Source: Timema cristinae
Lineage: Eukaryota > Arthropoda > Insecta > Phasmatodea > Timematidae
NCBI GenBank assembly: GCA_039000515.1
Contig: JBCFYV010000024.1
Coordinates: 39,172,035 to 39,236,034 of the forward strand
DNA: 64,000 nt
Direction: 5' to 3'
This document shows positions 32,474-44,532 of the stretch, in pieces (position 1 is the first letter of the stretch; every line of letters starts with the position of its first letter). The notes under the pieces are model-generated. The model saw nothing but the letters and a program-made list of their open reading frames with translations, was not told the origin of the DNA and did no database searches. The translations under genes were made by a program, and so were the position numbers.

Positions 32474-33029
32474 GTTGACCTCGGTCGTCTTGGAGTAACG
32501 TACTTGTCACAGGACCGGATATCCGTGGGTTCAAACCCATCCGGGGTCGACGAATTTTACTTTGAGTGATAAAAATCCGTAGCACAACTTTATTCGGATG
32601 GCAAGTATAGCAGTCGGTCCCATGTCGATTGTGGAATATAAAATAACCCTGGAAGATGTGTAAAAATACCTTTCATAACAAAATTTATAAGCCCTTTCGC
32701 TCTCGATCATTGAAATTATCTTGTGCTGATATATTTTTATTTTTCAAAACCGCGTCTTACTACCCGCCCGGGTTATATTCCTATGTACTAATTACGCTAA
32801 TGTTTTTAGGGATTAGGGAGGTTATAATTATACGTAGTGTACCTACATTTTCGTGAGGGTGAGTGGAAAATCATTTTGTAAAACCCAACTAACCGAGATT
32901 CGAACCTCGATCTCCCCGTCATCGGAAGTCTAGTCTACTACGAGAGTAGCGCGTTAGACCACGCGGCCACCGAAGCGGATCTGATACACTTAACCAGCTG
33001 GTTCAGAAATTAAATAAATAAATAAAAAC
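32474..33029 (+). repeat. SINE-C, interrupted by SINE-B1
   Basis: 5' part 32474-32735 (GTTGACCTCGGTCGTCTTGG, box-B-like GGGTTCAAACCCATCC); 3' part 32978-33029 (AACCAGCTGGTTCAGAAATT and AAATAAATAAA). CTGATA on both sides of the inner SINE is a likely duplication. Confidence 0.82.
32736..32977 (-). repeat. SINE-B1 nested in SINE-C
   Basis: AAACCGCGTCTTACTACCCG to CACGCGGCCACCGAAGCGG, well preserved at both ends. Confidence 0.88.
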
Positions 33030-33078
33030 TTTTCTAGCTGTCAGATAAGACCCTTCCAACGAAAATTGCACTATAAAA

Positions 33079-33624
33079 GTAACCTTATTACTACCATAAG
33101 TTTTTGTGTATGTTTGTGCCAAGAAGCAGGTTTTTATCTTTGAGTATCAAACAACTTTTACTGGATGGACATTTAGAAAAAAAAAATCTTGTTTATAATC
33201 ATTTTCTCTACTCTTTTTTTTTTTTCCTCTCCAGTTTTCACCTTGTAGGTGTGACCTCCCAAAGTGCTGTCGGCAGAAATGCTCGGTCAAGAGGTTAATC
33301 ATGCGCCAGAAAAAAACGGCCCACCGCTGACGTTTTATCCCGTGACACAAACATAATTTTTGTGGAATATACATTTTAAACTGTTATCCGCTAGTTAAGT
33401 GTACATTTATCCGTATTATATATCTGTTCTAAAATTCGCTGTGCCACTTCGGACATTATAAATTCAGGGTTTAAATGCTATATATCTTCGGCCTCCTACT
33501 TTAGGAACAAATATTTCTCGAACAAGTTTCCAATAAACTATATCTTTTTTTTTATCTCAAAAAGAAATTGACAATCAACTAATGTTTTTAGTTGTTCCTA
33601 AAGGTGTGTTGTAAAGGAACGTGT
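33079..33624. other. No secure gene
   Basis: The frames at 33104-33298 (+) and 33147-33374 (-) overlap on opposite strands around a T-rich tract and have no motif. Confidence 0.4.
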
Positions 33625-33895
33625 GTAAAGGCCAGTATATATTTTTTTACAGTTTTTATAATAAACCTTTTTGGTCAAAATAAATAACATATTGGTCCAT
33701 TAGATACATTTAGTTTTATTTTCTACACATAGTAACCTCAACAGCTCTTGAATATATGTCACAGATAATTTGTACAATACTTTTACTAATCTGCATTTAA
33801 AAAAGTTCTGTTAAAATTACACGATGACTGTGACAAATATTCAAGAAATGTTGAAATTATAATGTGTACAAAATAAAATTAAAAGTAACTAGGGT
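33625..33895. mobile_element. FB1 foldback element, diverged copy
   Basis: TTACAGTTTTTATAATAAAC, TGGTCAAAATAAATAACATA and the mirror words CTCAACAGCTCTTGAATAT / ATATTCAAGAAATGTTGAAA show the same palindromic plan. Confidence 0.7.
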
Positions 33896-34014
33896 CTCCA
33901 AAGCAAAGTCTAGTTACCTTCACCTGATATCGAACTAGTGTCAATAATGCACGTGGCTGGGGGATCAACCCCACCATCATAAATAATAAAATAGTACATG
34001 TTAATAATACTTAA

Positions 34015-34172
34015 AGACGTAACTCTTGCAGTAGACCGAATTGCCGACGATGGTGAGATTGGGGTTAGAAGTTTTATTTTTACTAAATAAGTTTTCCACT
34101 CTCTCTCAACGCAAATGTGGTCACATGTCCTTCAAATTCAACCTTAACTAGTGACACGCGGTGACAAAAAAA
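34015..34172 (+). repeat. SINE-B1, deleted copy
   Basis: GTAACTCTTGCAGTAGACCG, TCAACGCAAATGTGGTCACA and GACACGCGGTGACAAAAAA. Parts of the head and tail are lost. Confidence 0.72.
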
Positions 34173-34214
34173 ATAGAGATATTTTCCCCAAATTATATAT
34201 TGAGGCTTTCCCTG

Positions 34215-34315
34215 TAATTGACCTAAGTCCCACGAAGAACGTCGTTGACCTTCACCGGGAATCGAGTTAAAATCCCAAAGAATGTCCACTATACCCGCTC
34301 TACCACTCTCGAGGA
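34215..34315 (-). repeat. tRNA-like fragment
   Basis: Reverse strand carries AGAGTGGTAGAGCGGGTATA (box-A-like) and CTCGATTCCCGGTG (box-B-like). Extra sequence separates them, so it is not a functional tRNA. Confidence 0.4.
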
Positions 34316-34554
34316 TAGTGATTAAAAAGCGAACACTTGTCAAATACTGGTTTCACTTCTCTCTTTTCGATGGATAAATGAATGTGTTTTCTTTTCGGGA
34401 TACATTTTGTTGGAATCGGCAGGTGCGGTTTCGAATGTAGGTCCCTCGTCTCTAACTATGTTTTCCCCTGGATGCTATTCAAGGTAGAAGAGCAGAAGGT
34501 TATTGAACTATAATAATTATCAAGTGGTTATAATCAATTCGAAGAAAGTCTTTT

Positions 34555-34645
34555 GTGTAGCCTAGAGGTAAAGTGCGTTCATGAGAAGTTTAAGGCGATT
34601 GGCCTTTTTCATTTGGCGTGGAAATGCAGGGCCATGGGATCGAAC
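34555..34645 (+). repeat. tRNA-like fragment
   Basis: GTGTAGCCTAGAGGTAAAGT resembles box A and CATGGGATCGAACAGT resembles box B. Two short overlapping frames (34553-34822) read through it. Confidence 0.35.
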
Positions 34646-35173
34646 AGTTATCTTCAAGAATTTTTATTGTTTTGCCATTTTCTTTTTGGAAACGGTTTGT
34701 TCAAGAATAGAAGCATGTTGGTTAAGTTATACTTTTTATATACACATCTCCTCTATCATTTTAACAGTGATCAAATATGCATAAAATTGAGATTTTTCAA
34801 CAGAAAACTGCCGGCTTCATAACAAAAAATAAGAAAATGTAACAATTAATAAACATCGATACATCATCTTAGAAGAGGTGTTGAAAATATGAATATAAAC
34901 ATTTCACTCGTTCTCTAGAAAACTGATATTTCCAAACGTATGATTTTTCCTTAAGATCTGTCTGGTAGCGCCATCTACGGTTCCCGTAATCCATCTGTTC
35001 TTGTTAGTGTGGAAGGATACTTTGGTTGGTTGTGAAGCCACGCCACACCTTTCACCCTCCCACCCACCATCCAACAAAATAGGTTTTAGATTTGCACTCG
35101 ACAGGGTCAAGAGCTTTAAAGCCACACCGCTGGCACAGAAAAACAAGAAAGGAAATAAATTGAAAGACTGACG

Positions 35174-35403
35174 TACTATCTCGGTCGGTAGTGTGTTTTT
35201 ATACTTGACTAAAGGTTTCGGGTTAGATTCTCGGCGTGACCTAAAATGTTTATCATTGGTGAAATTGGCGGTTCAACCTTTCGCAGTGACGGCTGGGGGA
35301 TTGGTAATTGTGTCTTTTATATAGTTAATTTAGTTTCTAAGTTGTTTGTTAATATAACCAGTCGGTTCAAAAAATGCACCTTAAATATTTATAATAAATA
35401 AAA
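35174..35403 (+). repeat. SINE-E
   Basis: Head CTCGGTCGGTAGTGTG and box-B-like CGGGTTAGATTCTCGG; body TTCAACCTTTCGCAGTGACG; tail AATATAACCAGTCGGTTCAA then an ATAAATAAA-type end. The tail matches that of SINE-C. Confidence 0.75.
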
Positions 35404-37469
35404 GACAAATCAACCCACACACATTATGTAAATAATGCATGGCCGTATTTCTTTCAGAGACACGTCGTATTAAGAAGGATAGTACCTACCAATATGTTTT
35501 TTGAGGTGGTAAAGGGGGGTAAAATTCTACCTGCGGTGGTTCATGGTAAAGTACCCCAACATAATGTATCATTAAATTTATTCAAACTTTAACTCACCAT
35601 TGAAACAATTAAACATATTTAAAAACTTAATTTGGGTTGCAGGCGTTATGAATTCTGTGAGAAACTAGATAATTTTATACGACTAATTTTAAAAGGCTAC
35701 TAACCTAGGTAGACATTTTGGAAAAATACAAAAATAATTTGCCAATACAATTTTTAGAAGGTGTTTTAAACCTCCTAAAATGCGTAGCGACCTTAATATT
35801 AAATATTAATTTATTATTAAGAGAGAAACATCACAGTGTTATTTTATTGTCAGCCATTGAATATTAAATTACGTTTTATTCTAGAAGGTCCAGTGAGTTG
35901 TAACCAAAGTCAGATATGGAGGAAGATTAATAGCTGTGCTGATCCAAGATGACTTTCTGATGATTGATGGTGTGTCAAAGTGATCGATTGATCTTTTAGT
36001 ACCACCGGTTCGAGTTCTTGTCTGGTATTGTTTTAAAGTGGAGACATAAGGTAGTAACGATTAAAAATTTTTTTAACTATCTTGTCGAAAAGAGAAAAAA
36101 AAAAAGATTGTTCGAATAGTATACTTGTGGTATGTTGATACGAGCATCATTATAATGGAAATTAAGACTTTGGGTTGTTCGTATAATGAGGTACGATATT
36201 GTGAAAATATGAGTATAGATATAAAACTTTTGTTACTAAAGATATACAAAATAAAATATAAGTTTTTTTTGGATGGGGGAGGGGGGATATTTTTGAAATA
36301 ATACCATGTCAAAAAATATAATATCTATAATAAAGGTTGACTAACGAAGTTATGATTATAACAAGAGTCTAACTATTAAATACTTACTTCAAATGATTCA
36401 ATTCATAACCGAATAAGACCTTAGAATAAAAGAGATCTATGTGACAATAGTTTTTTACAATTCATTTTATATAGAATTAGTCCTTAAAATGAAATCATAA
36501 AAAATATTTTAAAACTCTATTAACTTTGGTTTAGTAAGAAATCCCATACACAAAATTATTTATTTTAGAATAAAAATAATAAAAAGTTTATAACTACCAA
36601 CAATTTTTTTTAGTAGCGTCTTCAAGTTTTTCTAGTTTCAAGTCTAATTCTAATCTAAAGCATCCCAAGCACGCGTGAGTTATAGCTGTGCGTCACACAA
36701 TAGAAACCAATTATTTTCTATGCCACGATGAATTATCCGTTAAATCATTATACATGTAGAAACTGTGACAGTGATTTTTTTTTCCAGTCGATTTTTGTAT
36801 TTTGGTGTCACGAAGTAGACAATACCCACTTTTAAATAGAGGATTCAATGATTGTTTTAGAGATCTGGTCATTTATATCATTTCCAAAAATACTTTTAAT
36901 GATAAACAAGGGAAAATCTTTATATGAAAAATTAATTATAATTATAATTATCTGAATTTGTTTTTAAAAGAGAGTTAGTCTAATACTTAATTAAAAATAT
37001 ATTAATTACATATTTTTAATAGCAAAAATAATTATTAATATAATAATGTATAAAAATATGTTGTCAGTATTAATAGTGAAAAAAAATTTTTTTTTAAAGG
37101 ATTTACCACAGAATAACAAGGATTTAACAGTTAACAAAATACCCTTGTCAAACATTGCAGAGCTTAGGTTTCCACGACAGATTTTTGCTATTGGCTACTA
37201 ATTTGAACATATATGATTCTCCTGTTAATTCTAATTTATTAAAAAAAATATCAGACTATTGAACATATATACTGGGGAAAATGTCTTCCCATTAATTTCA
37301 AGTTTCTGTTGTGCCCCAAACTAAGAAATGATTTATATGATGAAAAAGTGAAATACCTTCTTCAAAATAAAGTGGGATGTCACAGCTTCACAGGAAATAT
37401 TATGAAGCATCTCTACCGAAAGTTATGTTAGTAAAAACTAAGTCATTTATTTCAAAATAAAGATTAATT
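35404..37469. other. AT-rich, no gene recognised
   Basis: About 2 kb of AT-rich DNA without SINEs. Short inverted AT words occur near 36940-37030 (AATTATAATTATAATTAT and similar). The frame at 36073-36312 (-) is in poly-A/T-rich DNA. Confidence 0.5.
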
Positions 37470-38058
37470 TTACTATGATCACACCCGCCTCGGTAGCGTA
37501 GTTGACTAACGCGCTTGTCGTTTTGAGCTCGACTGCTGAGGACGGAGAGATCGAGGTTCGAATCTCGGTAGGGTGAACTGGGGAGGAGGGGGTCCTAAAT
37601 GGTTTTCCACTCCTCCTCCACGCGAATGGGGTTCACTTCCTCTAATTAAATCTTCCCAATTCCTAATCTATTAGTGTAATTAGTACTTAAAGCGTATAAC
37701 CCGAACGGGTAGTAAGACGCGGTGATAAATATTATTATTACTATTATTATTATCATTATTATTATTATATTAGCACCGGTCTTACTACCCGTTCGGGTTA
37801 TACGCTCTTACGCTAATGTGTAATGGTAGGGTGATTGTGAGATGAAATGGAGGACCTACAGTTTAACGTGGGATCCGAACCACGGTGGAGGTCTGGCATT
37901 CCCCACTTCACAAGATGTCTTGTCAGAGGTGAAGGAAGGGTTTGGATAATCAGATAAATCTGTGCCGGGACCGAGGATTGAACCCCGGCCGCCAGCACAG
38001 AAGTCTGACACCTTACCCCTAGACCACCAGGTCACCATATTATTATTACTATGATCAC
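37470..38058. repeat. SINE-B2 (+) with SINE-A (-) inserted in its tail, one outer duplication
   Basis: SINE-B2 starts at 37483 (ACCCGCCTCGGTAGCGTAGT) and reaches GGTAGTAAGACGCGGTGATA and an (ATT)n tail. SINE-A in reverse (about 37768-38036, TAGCACCGGTCTTACTACCC to CCACCAGGTCACC) lies within that tail, and more ATT units follow. The 13-bp duplication TTACTATGATCAC lies outside both (37470-37482 and 38046-38058), so it belongs to the B2 insertion and SINE-A came later. Confidence 0.92.
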
Positions 38059-38591
38059 AAATAATTACTATCGATGATATGATCAATAATATATATTCAT
38101 GAGTAGTTACGTACAATATTGATATACTCTAAGTTTTAATTAAAAATTATAATAATGATAATAATTTAAATAGAGACAATCGTTCGTATTTTCTTATAGT
38201 TTGAAACAAAATGTTCAAAAATCGTATTTTGTGATGTTTTGTCCATGAAGACATATTGTTTGGAAAGGTGTCACTAAAAAAATCTATTTTAATTCAAACT
38301 ACCTTCAAATTAATTCCCCTTCTCCCCCAAACGTGTATAAAGTTAATGTAAAATATTCCCTTGATACCTAATTTTAACAAAATGTCATTCCCGAAAGATT
38401 TGAGATCTTCAAAAATCGGTCATTAATAAACTACCGATATTCTTTCATTAATTTTTCCTGTAAAACGAGTATAAAGCGTCCTTTATAGTGTAAAATATTA
38501 CCAGATGGTCATTTAAAAAAAAAATAATAATGTTACAGCCAAGTTCTAATAAAACTTTATTTTCAAAAAGTTCATTATGAAATAAACCACC
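38059..38591. other. AT-rich, nothing firm
   Basis: Diverged AAACTACC words (near 38297 and 38428) recall the 11.3-11.9 kb region. No gene. Confidence 0.4.
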
Positions 38592-38770
38592 ATTAAATTT
38601 AGAACTAGAATTAAAATTATTACTTTTGCTTGAGATATGACCATTAAACGTCTTAAATATCAATATCAATTTAGAACTAGAATTAAAATTATTACTTTTG
38701 CTCGAGATATGACCATTAATAATCTTAAATATCAATTTTAAACTAGAATTAAAATTAATGCTTTGGCCGT
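38592..38770. repeat. Tandem repeat of about 72 bp, 2.5 copies
   Basis: Unit starts TTTAGAACTAGAATTAAAAT and contains CTTGAGATATGACCATTAA. Starts at 38598, 38670 and about 38737. It explains the repeated peptide in the minus-strand frame at 38448-38792. Confidence 0.85.
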
Positions 38771-39890
38771 AACCCCAGGTATACACAAACATACAGTCAA
38801 CAAAATTGCAAAATATTTTTTTTTTATTTGAGCGCTACTTAAAACTTCTAGATATATTATATATAATGTGGTGACATATTCTTTTCCCACAATTTTAATA
38901 ATTTATCTCCACGAGAAAGTAAAACTAATTAACATTTTAATGCAAATTCATATTTTTTTTCCAATATACCAATTTAGATATTTTGTACAGTATTAAACAA
39001 GTTTTTTTTTAAAAGCTAAAACCCTAAATTAACTTATGAAATTATACCAAATACATTATTTATAAGTTGATCATGTAAAGTGCTTTTTCTAACAACCAAC
39101 ACACTGAAGTGCTAACCAGATGTTAGATTGCTGTTTTTACATATAGGTCACGACTATGGTTAGCTTATTATTAAAGCTCTGCACTAACTAATGATTGGAA
39201 CGAGCGTTTATACTTTACAAAATATCAGGTGTGTTGCCTTTAAAAAAAGAGCAGGAAAGGTATACTTTGGTTAAGTAATGGTCATCAAAGCAATACGCGA
39301 TTTACGAAGGTGTTAGGAACACTTGGGTATATTGAATATTCGGTTTACTCATTTTAGGGTTTAGTTAAAATTTAGACTTAATTTTCAATTTATGCGCAAT
39401 TATTTATTATAATTTTGTAACTAAATTTCTCTCACTGAACCGACCAAGGCGCATTTTTATTTTGTTTTCCATTTTCTCAAATTGAATTTATTCTTCTTTA
39501 GTTGGTAAATAATTTTCATATCTTAATCCCGATTTTTTAAAACTGATTCTTTGTAATTACCTTTCTTGTTTTTCTAATTCATGTGTTTTTTCTCATCTTT
39601 AATTTTTTTCATTATTCTTTCCTCTTATTCTCTAGTGTATGCCTAATCTCTTTTTCAGTGTTTCTTTTTCTCTTTAATAACTTTTCTCATTTTCCTCATT
39701 TTACATATAATGATAGTGACATCACACATGCACATACTCATAAATATATATAAATATTTTTCCCAAGAGCAGTCCTAGTTCCAAAATGAAATATAGTTTT
39801 ATAAAAAATAAACCTGGACATGGAGATAGAATCCGGAACTTTCTTTGGCTTTTAAAAAGTGCTTTACCACTTTGAGTAAAAAAAATAACC
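38771..39890. other. AT-rich, no gene recognised
   Basis: T-rich tracts at 39430-39720. Nothing supported. Confidence 0.5.
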
Positions 39891-39909
39891 CTGGATAAGA
39901 AACTTATCA

Positions 39910-40085
39910 GGATACATCAGTGGTAAACTATTGTCTCGCAAAGTCAAAGGTCCTGGTTTGATTCCTGTGTCAAGGTTGTACATTCTCAACGGTATATTGT
40001 CGTTTTACGCAGTATCTGAGCGGCAATGCGAGGTGTCGCTGATTAAGGCCATTGTGGTCGCTTAAAGTGTGATGTGATGTACGGG
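39910..40085 (+). repeat. tRNA-like SINE fragment of another type
   Basis: CATCAGTGGTAAACTATTGT (box-A-like) and TCCTGGTTTGATTCCTGTG (box-B-like) are followed by a unique body (GAGCGGCAATGCGAGGTGTC). It fits no main family here. Confidence 0.4.
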
Positions 40086-40311
40086 TCGTCACAACAAGGT
40101 ATCACGTGACGTCATCATCTTGTAACGGACAGCGACAATCCCTCAGTGGCCTTGTCGAGGACATAGTTCGGGAATTGGCATACTTCTGCAAATGTTTTTT
40201 TTTTGTAAAAGTGGAAGAAAGAGGTTGTTTTTTTGAACGTCCATCATTAAAGTCATTAAGGCGTGTTGGAAATGAATGTAAGCTAAGTTCAGTATGTTTG
40301 CAATTTTAAAA

Positions 40312-40645
40312 ACAAAAATACTTTATTGACCAAAATAATATAAAAAGTTGCTTCACTAGATTTACGTTCAATTTAATTTTCTACACTTGGTTATCTCAAC
40401 AGTTGGTGAATATTAATTTTTCATGGACATTGCGGAATTTGACCAGAACTCTTTTTCTTCTTTCAAATTCCACTATGTTCATAATAAATACTCAAGAACT
40501 GTTGAGTGATCTTGTTATCTATAGAAGATTAAAACTGTATACCGAATAAATGTTTTATTTGGTCAGGAAGGGATATTTAATAAAAAAAAACCTGCAAAAC
40601 TATTGACCTCAATTTTAGCTCCCTTTCATACCTTCTTATCGACTT
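40312..40645. mobile_element. FB1 foldback element, diverged copy
   Basis: Mirror words TCTCAACAGTTGGTGAATAT / AATACTCAAGAACTGTTGAG and TTTAATTTTCTACACTTGG / CTATAGAAGATTAAAACTG show two arms; the ends are eroded. Confidence 0.65.
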
Positions 40646-42210
40646 ACTTTCGGGGCAAGGGGGAGGGTAACTTAGAGGAACTTCCCCCACATTAGTATGA
40701 AGAGATGATGAATAAACCAGAGTGGTAAATTTTTTTAACAAAAGTAAAAGGAGTTTTTTTTTGTCAAAATAAAATAATGTATCTACTAAAATATGTTTGT
40801 ATGGCTTACAATTTTTAAAAGCGGTTTACAGCAACTTTTATATAAGTTTGAATCTGTTATCTACGAAATGTTAGCATTTTGACCTATACTAGTTTTCTTA
40901 GCTCCAAAGAAATCACGATATAGAGAATACCTTCCCAGTGCGCCCAACCAAGATTCGAGCCTTAACGTCACCTGCAACAAAATATATTGCGATTTTGACG
41001 TATTAGACCGTGTGACCATCGATGCGAGTTTAACCGTTATCGACACTTTGCTTATCTATAGAACACTCAGAAAAAAAGATCAAGAGCTAACATTACAATA
41101 ACAAAGCTCACGAGAATAGACACATTTTGTATATGTTTCAATATATGCGCTTAGATGTTTTTTAACCAAACTTAAGACTAGCCGTGAAAAATCACAACTT
41201 GAACCAAATATACATTTCAGTTACTAGTATACAGATTATCAGGCCAAGCTAATGAATGTACTTCTTTATTCTACGTAACTTTTGTAAGCAACAAACCTTA
41301 CGACTTGTGTCGAGTACTTTTTATAACCGTTCCCTTCTAGAAATCCTCCCACGGTCCAAAGCCATTGTCCTGCTGACTCACGTACATGAAACTCAAAAGG
41401 ACCTTCACCCAGTGTGCAAACCTGCCCCGCATAAAAATTGCACATGTCGCGCGTGTCGTGTGTGTGTGTGTGTGTGCCGTGCATACATACATGCGCACAT
41501 TATGAATGGGACAAGCGGTCTAACAACGTGGATGTGGACGAACCTGTATTAGGAGATCATCATTGCCAGAAGGTATGCTACTTTCACCGTCTCCCATTAT
41601 CCCGTGACACATTGTCTCTTGGGCAACACGTTTCCATCAGCAAGAGTACTGGTTATTTCTCAGTTTTTTACTGAGATAAATCTACAGTACAGCGTTTTAG
41701 GCAATTCGACCAGAGAAACAAAACCCCAATTAAAAGGAGTCTGTCTCACGTTATTATGAATGTCTTAACATTTTATGAGAATTATTTTCAATTCATCTTT
41801 GATTGATGTACTTTATTCAAGACTAGGTTAAAATGTGCCATGGTCACGGCAGTATTTCATTGGCCAAATGTTCTCCGATAGCAACAATTTTGACCTCTTT
41901 TTATTTTAATATCTAAACAACTTAAAAAAAGATAATCCTATATACTAACAACACGAGATACGGAAGTTGAATGACATATTTTTGACCAGTAAATTCATTT
42001 ATAGACCTAAAATAAGATGTAAAATAAAAATTCATAAAGATATGTAGATTTAATTTTTTACAAACAAAATGGTAATTGGTTTTTGTTTAATTTAAAAATC
42101 TTAAAACCTAATTTTTTTCTGAACAAAAAATGTTTGTAGTGCAATATTATGAATACTGATCTGAATTATCTGTCGTAGTATTTTTTCTAGCAGGTATATA
42201 TTATATATAT
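40646..42210. other. No secure gene; contains a TG tract
   Basis: A (GT)n tract lies at 41455-41475 and generates Cys/Val runs in frames at 41256-41674. Possible FB1 scraps (GATAGCAACAATTTTGACC, about 41878) are too weak to call. Confidence 0.45.
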
Positions 42211-42396
42211 ACACGCTTAGCCCCGCGTCTTACTACCCGTTCGGGCTATTCGTTTAGATGAAATGAACACGCATTTTTGTGGAGGAAGAGTGGAAAACCA
42301 TTTAGGAAAAATCACCCCAGTTCACCCGAGCGAGATTTGAAACTCGATATCCCCGTCCTTGGCAATCTAGCTCAACACGGTAGAGATATTAAAGCT
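42211..42396 (-). repeat. SINE-B2, internally deleted
   Basis: GCCCCGCGTCTTACTACCCG, GTGGAGGAAGAGTGGAAAAC, CCCAGTTCACCCGAGCGAG and CTAGCTCAACACGGTAG keep B2 order; a segment between tail and core is lost. Confidence 0.8.
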
Positions 42397-42509
42397 ATCT
42401 AACTGCATAATTATACACACCTGTGTGCACCTTTAATTAACATAGTGTAACAAGATTAGTGTTTGACAATATAAATACGGGTGCCCATAAATTAATCATT
42501 TCTTTACAA

Positions 42510-42670
42510 GAATGATAGCTTCTAAAACAACGAGTTTACTATCTTAAAATGTTTTGCGGTAATTAATAACACAACTCAAGATATTTTTGTTTTAATTAAA
42601 TAGACTACCACAAACCGTTTGACGATTGCTCCTAAAACAACTAATTTAATGTCTTAAAATGGGATTAAAA
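42510..42670. repeat. Two diverged direct repeats
   Basis: AGCTTCTAAAACAACGAG with TTTACTATCTTAAAATG and TTGCTCCTAAAACAACTAAT with TTAATGTCTTAAAATG lie about 120 bp apart. Confidence 0.5.
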
Positions 42671-42796
42671 AAATGGATGGACAGCTCATATAATCATTTT
42701 TAGAACAGATACTACACAGTATTTTACACCAACTAGTCATTGCATTATATCTATAACGAAAGCATAAATAAATTCAAATATATTTCCTCTACACCT

Positions 42797-42998
42797 CTCT
42801 ACCATGGTCTAAGGTGTCACTCTCGTAATAGACTGGACTGCTGATATCCTGGAGATTGGGGTTCGAATCTTGGTTGAGTGAACTGAGGGTGATTTTCCTA
42901 AATTGTTTTTCACTCTCCCTTCATGCAAATGAGGGCACACTTATATGTGTATAACCTGAACAGGTAGTAGGGGTAAGGCGTGGTGTGGTGCTAAAAAA
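42797..42998 (+). repeat. SINE-B1, partly deleted
   Basis: CCATGGTCTAAGGTGTCACT, box-B-like GGGGTTCGAATCTTGG, CTTCATGCAAATGAGGGCAC and the tail AACCTGAACAGGTAGTAG. Confidence 0.82.
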
Positions 42999-43733
42999 AT
43001 ATCTACGCTTCGCATTTATAACGTGACATTTGTACACTCCTAAGTAATACTATAATATTTACTGTAAAATCGTATGAAAATAAATCTCAGAAATGTAAGT
43101 GCAAATATTTTGTGTGTGCTTCACAACATTAATCCCACTCCAACCCCATTCTAAACCTCTTCCAACCCCCGCGTCCTTCATTCATCCTAGCTGGATTGAA
43201 CTTGTTGTGTCGGCCTGCAGGGTAGTTCTAGCAGAAGGGGATGGAAGGGGTTAGCGGAAATGGTGGAATAATTACTGGCAGAAAAGAGCTCTTCAGGGCT
43301 GGCTCACCGTCAGCTGTTTTTTTTCGTTCCTCTCTTCCCTATCATGCTATCCTATTATCTTCTATGTTCTCCTTCTTACATTTGTTCTATCGCCTTTGTT
43401 TTTTAGATGTTAAAAAAAAGAAGAGGGAAACTCCTTTTCTCTAATTATTTCTTCTCTCTTTTGTTCCATATTTATCATTGAAGTTGTAACATAGAAACAA
43501 GAGAGATAGTTTCGTTGTTACTTGTCATGAATGGAATGGCATGACGGGAGACCGAATATGCGATTCTTCTCAATACATTACGTTAAAATAAACGATGGTA
43601 TGCAGGTAGAGCGATTGATATTTTTATTAGGGTTCTGACGTAGCCGAATAATATAGGTCTACCCAATTTTTTTTTTTTTTACGAATTTAACTATTTGACA
43701 GCAAGAAAAAGTTATTAGAGCTAGTCTAATTTA
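42999..43733. other. No secure gene
   Basis: The 67-codon frame at 43241-43444 (+) has no domain; a T run lies at 43669-43680. Confidence 0.4.
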
Positions 43734-43962
43734 GACCGACACCTTAGCGCAGTTGGTAGCGTGTTTGTCTATGAGCTAATGGTCTCGGGTTCGATTCATG
43801 GAATGGCCGAAGAATATATCACTGGGTAGATGTGGGTTTCACCCTTCCACAGTGATGAATTATCGGCTGTGTCTGTTCTAGATTAAGTTAGTTTATAAAT
43901 CGTGTACTGATATAATCAATCAGTTCATAATGTGCACGTTAAATACCTTGAATAAATGATAA
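43734..43962 (+). repeat. SINE-E, best preserved
   Basis: Head GACCGACACCTTAGCGCAGT with TGGTAGCGTG (box A) and CTCGGGTTCGATTCATGG (box B), about 55 bp apart; body TTTCACCCTTCCACAGTGAT; tail ATATAATCAATCAGTTCATA and GTTAAATACCTTGAATAAA, the tail type shared with SINE-C. Confidence 0.82.
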
Positions 43963-44254
43963 TACTTTAACGTATTCAAAGGTCAAATTATGGGATTTGA
44001 AGCTGCCACTTTTAAAAAAAATATAAATAATTAATATCTATAAAATATCACTAATAATATGGTAAAATATTACCAATATTTACCGCAAAGTAAAATAAAT
44101 GTTTTTATTTTCTAAAAGGCTATCCAAATGTCCATTCGGGAGAACACTAAGGATAACTAAGTTTTTGTCTTAAAAAGACGCTAATCGTTTGGAATTTTTT
44201 CCGCGTGTGTGTTTTTTTTTGTCTGGGAATTTGCTTAAATTTATCACTCGTTAT

Positions 44255-44532
44255 TTACCAGTTACATTATTATTATTTAGCACCGCGTCTTACTACCCGT
44301 TCGGGTTATACGCTTTAAGTACTAATTACGCTAATGGGTTGGGAATTGGGAAGGTAGAAATAGAAGAAGTGAACCTGATTTGCGTGTTAGGAGAGTGGAA
44401 AACCATTTAGGAAAAACCACTCTAAGTTCACCCGACCGAGATTCGAACCTCAATCTCCCCGTCCTCAGCAGTCGAGCTTAACACAACTAGCGCGTTAGCC
44501 AACTACGCCATCGAGGCGGGTTACCAGTTACA
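44255..44532 (-). repeat. SINE-B2 with a 12-bp target-site duplication
   Basis: Element 44267-44520, from (ATT)n and AGCACCGCGTCTTACTACCC to CAACTACGCCATCGAGGCGG. TTACCAGTTACA flanks it exactly (44255-44266 and 44521-44532). Confidence 0.94.

Larger units (their letters stand above)
32246..33078. mobile_element. FB2 element split by SINE-C, which is split by SINE-B1
   Basis: Left pieces AGTCCAATGTTCATAAGAAG and AAAGTGACAGCTGCATATCA (to about 32473), right piece CTTTTCTAGCTGTCAGATAA followed by GAAAATTGCACTA (33030-33075). SINE-C lies between. A 21-bp scrap of a SINE tail (AGCACCGCGTCTTACTACC, about 32433-32453) is also embedded. Confidence 0.65.

Noticed and set aside
41256..41674. Cys-rich frames (TCRACRVCVCVC)
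   Set aside because: Generated by a GT microsatellite at 41455-41475.
43734..43800. Functional tRNA gene
   Set aside because: Box A and box B are present, but the acceptor stem does not pair and a SINE body and tail follow.
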